Positions 37,864 through 49,321 of a DNA stretch of 64,000 nucleotides are shown piece after piece. The notes beneath the pieces are model-generated. The model did not search any database. It saw nothing but the letters and a program-made list of their open reading frames with translations, and was not told the DNA's origin. The translations under genes and the position numbers were made by a program. Origin of the DNA: Nymphaea colorata (lineage: Eukaryota > Streptophyta > Magnoliopsida > Nymphaeales > Nymphaeaceae); NCBI RefSeq assembly GCF_008831285.2, contig NC_045140.1, positions 1,095,528 through 1,159,527 of the forward strand. Direction: 5' to 3'. The stretch's first letter is position 1; every line of letters starts with the position of its first letter.

Positions 37864-38514
37864 TATGGCCACTATAGCTTGATGAATTTTGGAATCTTGC
37901 TTACTGGTTAGTAAAAAACATGATGCAAACAAGATAATGACTAGGACATGACAATTCAAGAGGATATACATAAAATGAAGCCTGACAATAGATTTAAGAA
38001 GCATGAATTCACTAGGTGAACAAGAGGATAATTGTCTAAAATGCAGTCAGCGGTATCTCAGAAGCCTTGCTATGGAAGCAGGCATGCATGTGTCGTTATA
38101 AAAGTGGTTCACATCCATGAGCATCCAAAGGAGACCTGGAAAGAAGAACAAAGAGAAGAATGGCAACAAATAGTCATTAAAAAAGAAGGAAATTTGGGGA
38201 GTCTATACATCTATGATTGAAGACTTAAGCCCAGTGACTTGGTTGAAGGTACAATTATGGTTAGCTTGCAATGAGCGCATATATTGCCATTTCATTCCTT
38301 GAAGTGACTTGTCAACTATGTCATATAAATATTGGTAGATTATTGCCAAGGATGCATTATCACATATGACTTACACATCACATTTTAACAATTTACCATT
38401 ACATTGCAATGACTTGCACTTGTCATATAACAAGAACACTATATGAAACATTTTGATTTTGTAAATAAGACTCACCTTCATTGGAAAAAGAAGTGAAAAA
38501 CGAAAAATAAAGGA

Positions 38515-38607
38515 GACATTTGACAATAGGAACACTCAAACAATATTCCACAAACATGCCTCAAAGATGTGGAATATTAATGTGTTAGTGTTCTTGTCAC
38601 CAAACAC
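38515..38607. mobile_element. Small hairpin MITE
   Basis: The arm at 38530-38552 (GAACACTCAAACAATATTCC then ACA) pairs with the arm at 38568-38593, with a loop of about 15 bases. Flanking TTTGACA and TGTCACCAAA parts extend the inverted repeat imperfectly. Confidence 0.6.
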
Positions 38608-40219
38608 GCCCGGAGGTATGCTAGAAGCAGTCTAGTGCATTGAATATGAGGTGCTTGACTCTTTCAATCAAAACTCCTACACAAGTCACAGAGATTCTCT
38701 CCCAAAGAGGGATGGAGTGAATGTAAGAGGTGAAATTTATATATCACACTGTTGCCTATTTATGTCAAAACATGCAGTACTTTTGATATGCTTCAACTTG
38801 AAAAACTTAAATTCAAACTTTTTTAATATGCTTGAACGACTTGGAAGCCTTATATCCGCTCCCAAATCAAGTGGACATGTCACAAATGAACTTCTTAATG
38901 GTCGTTCTGTCATGCAGGCCAGCCTTTAAAAAGTGATCACGAATCAAGGAGTAGCAGTGGCGATTGGGAAGCACAATTCTTTTGAAAAAATGGTGAAATT
39001 AAGTGTATATTTGAAGGGCACTGATGAAGGCCAATGACTTAAGGGGATCGAATACCATCATGCGCTTAATTTCACAACAGAGGAGGACAATTGAAATACG
39101 CAAGAGAGAGAACCCCAATCACCCAATTTCAAAAATTATGCTTATCCAAAACTCATGATTCTGGTGGGAAGCCCATAAGTAGATTGAAAATGCCCTTGAT
39201 TCCTTGTGGCTACGAGAGGAGGAGAAACACGTAAGTTCAAAAAACTGTGTCCATCCAAAAACTCAAACTCATGGTTTTGGCCGAAAGCCCACAAGTTGAC
39301 TGAATATGTTCGTCGTCACATATGAGTTAACAAAATTTACTAAACACCACCTAACAAATGACCGCCTAATAAATCTTAGAAGGTATTTGAGTGACACTTC
39401 AAAATCAGTTTTTGGAGGGAAAACCTATGTTTGCCTCCAAAACCAAGTTTTTGAAGTGTCTGGGTGCCATTAAAACTGGGTTCCAAGAACACCCAGTTTT
39501 AACGAAACCTAGTTTTGTGAAAGGGGGAGAAAAACCTGGTTCCCTTTATGTTTTATTTAAAAACCAAGCTTTGGATATGTCACCCCAACAAAAAAAACAA
39601 GGTTTCTATAACTCATTAAATAAACTTGGTTTCATAAAACTTAGTTTTTGCAAAACTGGGTAAGAGAAGGATGATATCCAAAGGCTTCCTTGGATTTTGA
39701 CAAACAAGCACTCAACTTTTCATTCATATAGTAGAGTTGTTTTTCTCAATAACATTTTGGGAAAATTCGGTAAGTTTTAGAAAAATTCAAAAGAAAAAAA
39801 ATCAAAAAAGAGAACATGAAACCGAAGATCTGATAACTAAAAATAAAAAAAACCAGAATAAAATAAAGATTTTTTTTTTAAAAGAACAGGTTAAAAACAC
39901 GTTTTTCCCTTGTAGGTCATCTGTTTTCTGCACTTCTCAGATCTTAATCCCTACTTGGGTTTGGTTCTATTTTGTTGCAGAGATCGAAATCCCAAAGAAA
40001 AGCGATGGCGACCTCGATCTAGGTTTTCTTCTCCACCCTCCTTTGCATCGTCTTCTTATCCTCCAAGTTGCCTTTGTACGAAGATGAAGTTGGGGTCATG
40101 GACTGGTGAGTGGTTTTGGCTCATACCTCACCTAGTCGAAAATTTTCTTCGATTGTTCTGCTTGGAGGATTTTTGTATTTACGGCAGTCTAGTGGGATTG
40201 GTCATAGGATTAGTATTGT

Positions 40220-40304
40220 CTAATTCCTAGTGAAATTCCCATTTATTATCAATTGATAATGCCTAATTCCGAGTGAAATTCGCATTTCTTATCAATTGAT
40301 GAGT
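40220..40304. repeat. 43-bp tandem duplication
   Basis: Two adjacent copies share CTAATTCC, AGTGAAATTC and TTATCAATTGAT with a few substitutions. Confidence 0.8.
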
Positions 40305-40529
40305 TGGTCTTTTACTCTGTTGGGTACCTGTTCTGTTCGAGCCATATTGCCAGAGGAGAGTTTGAAGCAATGAGGATGCTATAATGTATTAGGATTTCTA
40401 TAATCCATCAAACAGGCTTCTTCTTCACCACCAATGTGATAGTTAGGAAGCGATACGTGGTTTCCTGTTTAGCGTCTGACCGCCAACATAGTTGTGGTTT
40501 TGAAATAAGCTAAGAGGAACGATATTTCT

Positions 40530-41107
40530 TTAGCTGTTCAAGGCACTTTTACAGTTGGTTTTGAGTTCACTAATTACCATGTATTCAAGATGTGGTATTC
40601 TGTGTGATGCTGCATTAGTTTTTGACCGGATGTTGAAGAGGGATTTAGTTGCATGGAATGCTATATGCCTGTATGGTTGACCTTCTTGATCGATCTGGTC
40701 ACCTCAATGAGGCTGTGAAATTTATAAGGGAAATTCCTGATGATCTTTTAACCACTGAATGGGAAACCCTGCTCAGTGCATGTAGAATTTATGGGAATCT
40801 GAATCTGGGAGAAATTGCTTCCAGAAAAGTCATGAATTTGCAGCCTATAGATGGAGTACATGTACTGGTTTCAAATATGTATGCAGCAAGAGGAATGTGA
40901 TGAGATGCTGCAAGCATTAGAACCCTAATGAGGAAACAGGGAGCAAAGAAGCAGCCAGGTTGCAGTTGGATTGAGATAAATGCAAAAGCAAATGTGTTTT
41001 TTTATGATGACAGATCTGTAGCACAGATTGAACGCATACATGAACTGCTTGGATCATTGGCAGCTGTAATGGGAGATGTTGGTTGTTTAGTTCAAACAAT
41101 GGCTTGA
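40530..41107 (+). pseudogene. PPR protein (PLS class) fragment with E/E+ tail
   Basis: PPR proteins bind organelle RNAs; PLS-class members with E domains act in RNA editing. The remnant begins LITMYSRCG, AALVFDRMLKRDLVAWNAI, then jumps by an internal deletion and frame change to YACMVDLLDRSGHLNEAVKFIREIP, TEWETLLSACRIYGN, LGEIASRKVMNLQP and MYAARGM. Two adjacent stop codons follow, and the same frame then continues AASIRTLMRKQGAKKQPGCSWIEI to FFYDDRSVAQIERIHELL. The missing repeats, the deletion and the stops show that it is dead. The upstream repeats of a full gene are not in the window. Confidence 0.85.
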
Positions 41108-41550
41108 CATTTTGTCAAATGTATGTGGCCATGTCTCCAAATCTGATGCATGTCAGCCCTCACCTTTTGAGGTTACATGCTGCTCGCTGAGGATGCTGAA
41201 AGCATCTGCAGTTGTAGCTAATGTTTGAATTTTGTTGTTGGACATATTGTGATTATTGACCACAAAGTGGTGGCATTCATTGGGCTTCTTGCATCTATTT
41301 CAAAGTTGTTAGACTGGGAACAAAACCACTGAGCAATATAGAATTGAAATATGGAAATGTACATGCTGAAAATTTCAGAAGCAGGAAACACGAAGTACGA
41401 CATGCTGGTAGTCAATTGGAGATTGAACCACAGATGACGTAGAAAGTGGGCTGGAATTGGTAGGCAAACTAAAATGGAAAAATCAAGGAAGAAGCTAAAC
41501 GGATTCAATGAGGCAAATGAACACCAAGAACCAGATGCATCCCATTAAAC

Positions 41551-41724
41551 CTGGAAATATATTTCTTTTTCATCAAACTAAGAAATAAATTTCCAAAAAT
41601 TTATTTTTCAATCATCACACACACATCAAAATGGGAATCATGAATATTTTTCTCATTCCATTTTTCCAAGAAATATATTTGTGGAGATATATTTTCAATT
41701 CCAGATTTCCAGCCATCAAACGGG
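41551..41724. mobile_element. MITE-like repeat, family B copy 2
   Basis: It matches 29573-29752 in order, including GGAAATATATTTCTTT, TCATCACACACACATCAAAA and CCATCAAACGGG at the right end. Confidence 0.6.
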
Positions 41725-41749
41725 TAGGTGAATTTTTCCAATTTTTTTT

Positions 41750-42975
41750 GTATGATTTAGATTTATGTGGTGTTAGGAATTGTGGCATTTTCATTTCCGT
41801 TTTTCTAAAAAATGCATCCGACTATCACAGCAGTTTCATTCCGGTCATTCCGGAATGAAAACCCGACCCTCGGCCTCGGCCAGTTGTCACCCCCTTCTAT
41901 CTCGCGGCCTTCCTCTCTCTCTCTTCTCTGTACTCTCTCCTCCCACTGCCATCTACGGCTGCTTTTCCATCCTTCCCCCGACACGAAGGTCTCTGTTTTT
42001 CCTGTTGATCACTTCATCGTGTTTTTAGCCGTTTGATTTCACACATATAAAAGAGTAACTTGGGTCTTATATTCGGGCTGATGATCGTGGCCTGGCGTCG
42101 CAGAATCCCTCATCCCCGGATTCTAACTTTTTTGTGATTCAGTCTTCTATGACGTAATACAGTAGCATCTTGTGTGCTTTTACATATCAATTTTGCCCTT
42201 TTCTGTCTCCCTTTCTCTCACACGCACACAACGATACAGAATATTTATGCCCCAGAAGATTGTAGAATAAGCCTGTCCTCCTTAAATAAATGTTGTCCTT
42301 CTCATGAGTGGAATATTATCTGCATGCAGGTTCGTTTGCTATAGCAACGAGGGCTTAAAACATTTTGAAATTATAAGTTGCAGGCTTAGAACATTGTTTC
42401 AGACGATTTCTATCTTCATGGCCTTACTTAGGAATTAGTGATGTCATTAAGACACTGGGTGGAGCCATAAGCAAGCATATCATCTAAGTTGGTCTCAGTG
42501 GATTTTTTTTTTTTTTTAAATCGGTGTTCTCTTAGACAACATCATCAACAGAGTTGGGAGTTCTGTAGCGGCTGGTTTATTTGTTCAGATAATTAGTTTG
42601 TCTTTCTGTTGGTAATTGCGTAAGTGAATTTTGCCTTAGAAGTTCCCCTCAATTAATTTGTCTTTGTAAGTGATTTTCACAGTAGAAGTTCAGATCAATC
42701 GATTTTTTTGTAATCTTTCCAAGTTGTCCTTGGATATTTTTTCTCATTGAAAATTCACAGTTGTTTCTCTGTAATAATTTATTATGATATTTTCTAAGTT
42801 GTCCTGACATGGGTGCATGTAGTTGGAGCTATGATTTTTTATTTTTCTTTCTTTGTTGTATTTGGTTATTTTGTAGGTTTTCAGCACTAAATTCTACATT
42901 GGCTTAGTCACCTTGGCCAGCATGTATCTCACGGGTGGCATACAAGTACTAATATCAAGTTTATGAACTAATGAG
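41750..42975 (+). promoter_or_regulatory. Probable promoter and leader of the folate cyclo-ligase gene
   Basis: A CT-rich stretch at 41900-42000 looks like a plant leader. A pyrimidine-rich TATTTTGTAG at about 42870-42880 could be the acceptor of a leader intron. Neither is proven. An in-frame TGA at 42964-42966 closes the frame just before the chosen start codon. Confidence 0.35.
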
Positions 42976-43003
42976 ATGTCGGTGGCAGGATTATCATTGC
43001 TAG
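42971..43003 (+). promoter_or_regulatory. Short upstream ORF overlapping the start codon
   Basis: An ATG five bases before the main start opens a 10-codon frame that ends in TAG at 43001-43003, inside the main coding sequence. Ribosomes starting there would bypass the main start unless they scan past it. Confidence 0.4.
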
Positions 43004-46000
43004 CTGCTTCCCGTTTATCTTTCCCTACTTGTTACCGCGGTTGCATTCTCTCCTTGAAAATGAACAAGGCAATGATTTCCATCAAAACACAACCAACAGA
43101 ATCAGGATACCAACAAGAAAAGGTGAACATCAATGCAGATGATCTTTTCCAACAGAAACGCAGTATTCGGTCCAAATTGAGAAGGCAGTTGAGGGCTATG
43201 AACCCTTCATTAAGACATGAAGAAGGTTAGGCTTTAGTATTATTTTCTTGTTTTCATGGTTGATTCAATTTGGACAAATTTTGTTATAATCTATATGCAA
43301 ATTGATGTTTTAATTGAAGTATAATGTCGTCATTCATATTAAGCTTGTGGATTAGTTTTTTCTCCCATCTGTATGAGAACTATCATATGATTCCTGCCAT
43401 CATTTTATATCTAAGTATCTTGTTCTTGCATTCTCCTTCCTTTTCATGTTCTTTCTACCATTTTCTAAGCACATGCATATACAAACTGGAAAATATATTT
43501 TTATCTCTGAAAGGATGGAAAGTAAATAGTGAAATAAATTTTGATTTTCAACTGGTTGGAAAAATATCGGAAATGTTAGATGGTGATTCCATTGTGTTTA
43601 TTTATTTATGATGTTTCTTTTCCCTTTGCATGGTCATGTCCTGGATGATCACAAATACATCTGATTAATCTTATTGTTAGAAAATGTTGATGGATGTCAT
43701 GGACATTCTGATAATTTTTTGTTAGCTTAGCAGTTGAGTGCTTTTACAAAAGATAATAATGGAGGAAATCATTTCTGACAATTTTTTGTTAGCTTAGCAG
43801 TTTACTTTACTACCTTTGCAAGGTTGATCAGATAATAATGCAGGAATTGTGACCAGCATGACACATACATGAGCAACTCAACGTCCATTAGTGTGATGAG
43901 ATTCAGTTTTACTTATCAAAACTAGGATATCTTCTTCTTTGGGCTAATTTATGTCTGTTTGGTATTTAATACCACAAAATCCTTTCTGTAATTTTCATAA
44001 AACTATTCCACATCCAAGAATCAATGCACATTTTGGAAATCGAAAATGGAGGATACTTGGCTAAGGATTAATGGTATGTGGTTAGCTGATTGTCCTCATT
44101 TGTTCACTATTTTTCAAGGACATGATGCAAATGCTTTTTTCCTCTTTGGATACTCCTGTGATATGCACTTTTATGATACTTATTAATTGTTTCAGCCTGT
44201 GTTTACTTTATGCTTCATCATTCACAAACATGATTCATGTGAAGTTGAGTCGTTAAGGAAAGCAAGATTAAAAAAATCTGGGTGCTCGTTTAGTTAACAA
44301 AGTACCTATTGTTATTGTTTAGTAGCATGCCCAAGTTGTTGTGTATCTTTCCTGGTAAAGGTTAACTATTTCTAAAAAAAAAATTGCATGGTTATTAGTG
44401 TTGTCAGGAATTGGTGAAGATTGCTCCTAGAAAATGTAATGTAGTGCAGAAAACGAGCAATAAGTAAGATGGAGTGAAAAGTAAAATTCCTTTCTTGGGC
44501 AAATTAGAAATGAGAAAGGAGAATGATGTGTTAAATCATAGATCAAAGTGAAAGAATGTTACAAAAGAATACGGAGGTAGAAGGGTGACAATTTTCACGT
44601 TTAACAGGCATTGGGCCCTGCTTCCTATGATGTCAAAAATATAGAAAGTGCTTTATCTCTAAGAAATATAAAAAAGACTGAGCTTATGGTTCTTAATCAT
44701 TTTCAAGAAGGAATGAGGGAAATAAATACTGGAAAGCAATGCTGCTTCTTGATGGAAACATCGATGTCGGACACATTGAGGCATGGTGAAGCATTTGGGT
44801 ACTTATGAAGCAAGAGATCGGCTTCAACACGTTGGAGAATAGCTGCATAAGCTTCATGACCAAATGAATTAAATGCATGTAACGTAAACAAAAAATAAAA
44901 ATAAAAATAAAAAAATCAACGGATAACTGAAGTACACATATCTAAGCCAATATAATATGAAAAAGCATGAAAATTACCCCCAAATACTAAGAACACCAAT
45001 TTCACTTGACCTGTAGTCCATCATTCCCTTATTATAAATTGGAGAAAATTGGTAAGGCCTTGCTCATGAATTGTCCAAATAACTGAAAACACAATTAGAG
45101 CTTGTTGTTACATGTTATGAGGTTATCTGAAATCCATAAAACTAGGAAATTGAACAATACAAATGTACACAACAAGCAACAACCTAGTCCCAGAAGAACC
45201 TTCCACAAACATGATAACACACCATTTTCAGCACATTATACCTTTCTGGAAGATAAATCAAGTTGATCAAGAAAAAGATTAAAGGCAGTAACAAATGTAC
45301 AATGTATCAATATACGCATGTGCACTATGACATACATGTTTGTATTTTCTATAAAGCTTGTGATATCATGTTAGAAAGAACTCTTATAAATATGTATGTG
45401 ATGAAACCTGTTCTCTTGGTAAACTCCAATCCTAGATATAACGAAATTGACCTTGATCAGTGCCATACATTTGCAAAAAAGCACCTTTTTTTATTATTCT
45501 ATATTAGAATATTATGTAAAATTTAATTATCTATATTTCTCATTTACAAATTTTTGAGATTTTTTTAAAGAATGTAAAAATTGCAAAAGAATTCCTAGCA
45601 GGATCAGATGCTTACCTAGTTTTTTGAGGCTCTCTCTGTCTTCCTCCTTCTTGTCTCCTTTGTCTTTTTGTCACTTGAGCTTTCTCTTTTACTGTCATTG
45701 AGTGGAGAATATCAAAGGTAGTGACCACTGGCAGCAGTAGTAGGATGCCATTTTCACCCCCTGTTTCTGTTTTTTCTTCTTTTTCATTTCTTTTGTTTTT
45801 ATTTTCTCTGGACTGTTTCAGTTTCACAACTTGCGAAACAGTTAAAGAAGAGAACGAGGGTTCCTGTCTCACTTTCTTGTTCTTTTGTTTGGGTGGTACC
45901 CGTTGGACTTGAAACAAAAAAGTCTAAAGGTGCATACTTTCCTTTTGAGCCAGCTGTGAAAAGAAATGTGCATCTTACTGCATGAATATGCTTTCTCAAT

Positions 46001-47548
46001 CTGTGTGCTTCACCTTAGCATGTCGGGGCTTTGGAGGTGGATCTTGATTCAAAAGGGCTCACCTCCTGCACTGAGGTGTACACATCTAAAGAAACTGCAT
46101 GGAAGATAATATCTCTGTTACCCAAGTATTTGAATTTTTATATCTGAAACCACTATATGGCACTTGGGCTGCTGCAGCTGCATCGATGCAATGTGGGTGT
46201 AGCAAACATAGATGCTGTAGATACTCTATTATTGTGACTCAATTACATGTAATTCTTTTATATATGTGCGTGTAAACTTCTTTTACATAAACATCTATCA
46301 TTTATGTAACTTATATTCTCATAATTTTGTTCTTTTGGGCATATCTTTTGAGTTTTAAATCTTTTGATGTTTCCCAGATATTTTTCTGACAATGTCATAG
46401 TGAAAGAGAAAAACTCTCAGAGAAGGCCTTCCTGAGAATGAAATTGGTGTATTACAACTATTACAACTTTTACCACTATGCCCTTTTCTCTCTTCATTAA
46501 ACATTAGAAAGAGAATATCACGTGAAAAGGGAGATAAGCACAATAGCCAGGGCTGTAGGATCTGGTTTCCCTTGTATGTGCGTGTTTGTGCTCGTCCATC
46601 TAAGTATACTCTTGTCACATCTGCAACTGAACCCTGCACCTATGTAACACATCACTCTTTTTGGTGTAATTGTTGTGCTTAAATATGATCACACTTTCTG
46701 TGTACCTTGACTCTTTACTTTAATTGATATTCTAAATGAGATCTCATGGTCTTTTCTAATAGTTTATTAGACATTAGTTGTGCTTTCTGTAATTAAACTC
46801 AATCATATCATTGCAGATTGTGCTATCCAGAAGATAGTATTGGACTCCCCATGGTTTAAATCTTCTACTAGTTTGTGCGCATATATAAGCTGTGCAAGTT
46901 TATTTGAAGTTGACACATCACAAATTATATCCGAAGTTCTCTCATCTTATGCTGGTAAGCATTGATACATCCTCATAAGGATTCCCACGTGGTTGCTATC
47001 TTAGTAGGGTTTGATTTTTGTAATTCAGTTCCCTTTAATCTCATAACACTGTCTGATAAATATTATCTGACTTCCATTAAATTTAATATGACAACTGATG
47101 TATATGCCATAGTTATCCACTTTTCTGGAGTAACATCACAGATGTGATCTACATGATTGGTCTTATAGGAGTCAACTCATTTTATGAACATATGTTTCTG
47201 TAAATATTTGAAAAGCAGTAGCCAAGGAATTTCATAAATATTTTAACCTTAATGTATACATATATTGTACATGAAATTTGTAGATTGAGCAAATACAAAA
47301 ACTATCTGAACTAAAAGCAGTAGCCAAGAAATTTCATAAATATAACCTTAATGTATACATATATTGTACATGAAATTTGTAGATTGACTAAAAGCAAAAA
47401 CTATCTGAACTGATTATGTGCCCGAGTTCGACATGTTAAAGAAGGCAACTTTAATTTTTAGTTGGAACTAGTCTTTTCTAATAAATAAGTGGAGCTTGAG
47501 TCAAGTTGAGATTTAGCTTGACTACTTGTGCACCCTAATTCACATATC

Positions 47549-47596
<48 letters not shown>

Positions 47597-49268
47597 CATT
47601 GTAACACCCCTGAAGTTTAGTCCCGTATCGAAGATTGTGAGGGATCTTCAAGGACTTATAAAGGGAGGCTTTAATGAGATGATTGTCCTGGTTCCTAGCC
47701 TTTTTAATGTTGGAACCGAAACTGCTAGGGGGTGGGTTGGGATCCGTCGAACCAGGGGCCCGAGCCCGAGAGTGGGTCGGGTTGTTATAGTGGTATCAGA
47801 GCCGGTTCAACACTCGGACCTGGGGTCCCATACGCGCGGACACGTGTGCCTTAAGGGGGTGGATTGTAACACCCCCGAAGTTTAGTCCCATATCGAAGAT
47901 TGTGAGGGATCTTCAAGGACTTATAAAGGGAGGCTTTAATGAGATGATTGTCCTGATTCCTAGTCTTTTTGAAGTTGGAGCCGAAACTGCTAGGGAGCGG
48001 GTTGGGATCCGCCGAACCAGGGGCTCGAGCCCAGGAGTGGGTCGGGTTGTTATATACATACATCATATATATATATATATGCACCTCTAAATTGAGAGCA
48101 CATGTAAATTGAGAATAAATATCATTATCTTTGTAGAAGTATAATAATTGGAGAGATTTAAACTCCAAAACATTGTCAATGCAAACACATTTAATTATAA
48201 AACAAAGTTGAGTTTTTATTTCAAGAATGAATGTTTTGAGAATGCAAATGACTTCTTACTTTTCTTTTAACAAGAAAACCAAAGGCACTCTAAAATAATT
48301 ATCAACAAGAACAAGGTAATATCTAAACTGAGACCATTGTCACAAAAAAACACATTTTGTTTGGAAAAACGCAACAAGAAAACGACAAGAACAAGGTAAT
48401 ACTTATTACCTAATTGTCATTAGATTAATCTTTCACTACATCTCATTAAGGTGGAGAGAGAAAGAGATATTTATTTTTTAACATTATCTTTATATAAATA
48501 TGTAGATAAATATAATTAATCGTAGAAAAAAAAAGAAAAACTATTTACATGTCTGCCATGTAATGAAACATAAGGGCAATTTTGAATTTGTATAAACAAA
48601 TATCAAAATGATATTGCAGACTATGTCACCAGTGCGTAGGGGGTGCGGGTGCAGATGTGGGTGTCGGTGCGATACATCTCAAAAAATTGAGGTGTGGCGG
48701 TGCGGTGAGGGTATTTATGTAAAAAAAACTAACTTCACTCTCTTTCTCTCTCAGTTGTAACCGGAACCGATGGTATCTCAAGTTTGATCATACTAATATG
48801 TCTATATTGAATTGCAGTTGGTTGAGTTTAACCCATTTATGTTATTTGACAATCTTTTATAAGTCATACTTTACAAACGGATATTGGTGTTGCCTGTATG
48901 AAAAAAAGCGGTCTAGGTCACAAATTTAATCAATTTAAAAGGAAGAATAAATAGCGCCGTAATGTTTTATTGATTAAACAGTAAAGAAACAGACCATATG
49001 GCTGCAAGGATATGCATATTTTGGGAAGTTGAACTTTTACTTGAGGCCCATGTTTGAGATGTGTTCAAAAAATAGTCGTTTTCTGGAAATTTCAGGGAGT
49101 GAAGCCTACTTGTTTAATTAAGATCATAAGGTTCGTCCATGAGTGAAAGAAGAATTATTATAAAAATATGCAGAAAAGGGGAAAAAGGGAAAAATGACCT
49201 TCCCCCACGCTCAGTCTAGGACGATGATGCCCTAGCTGCTCCACTTTCTCCACTCCAGGATAGAGACC

Positions 49269-49321
<53 letters not shown>

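Larger units (their letters stand above)
37864..40520. other. Intergenic DNA with small repeats
   Basis: No intact gene is recognised. It holds a small hairpin MITE (38515-38607), two diverged copies of a roughly 110-bp segment with AAGCCCA(C/T)AAGT near 39120 and 39240, and a 43-bp tandem duplication at 40220-40304. Confidence 0.45.

Noticed and set aside
47600-48054. Cassandra-type element with 5S RNA promoter boxes
   Set aside because: I could not find a convincing A box, intermediate element and C box series in the LTR. It is better called a TRIM.
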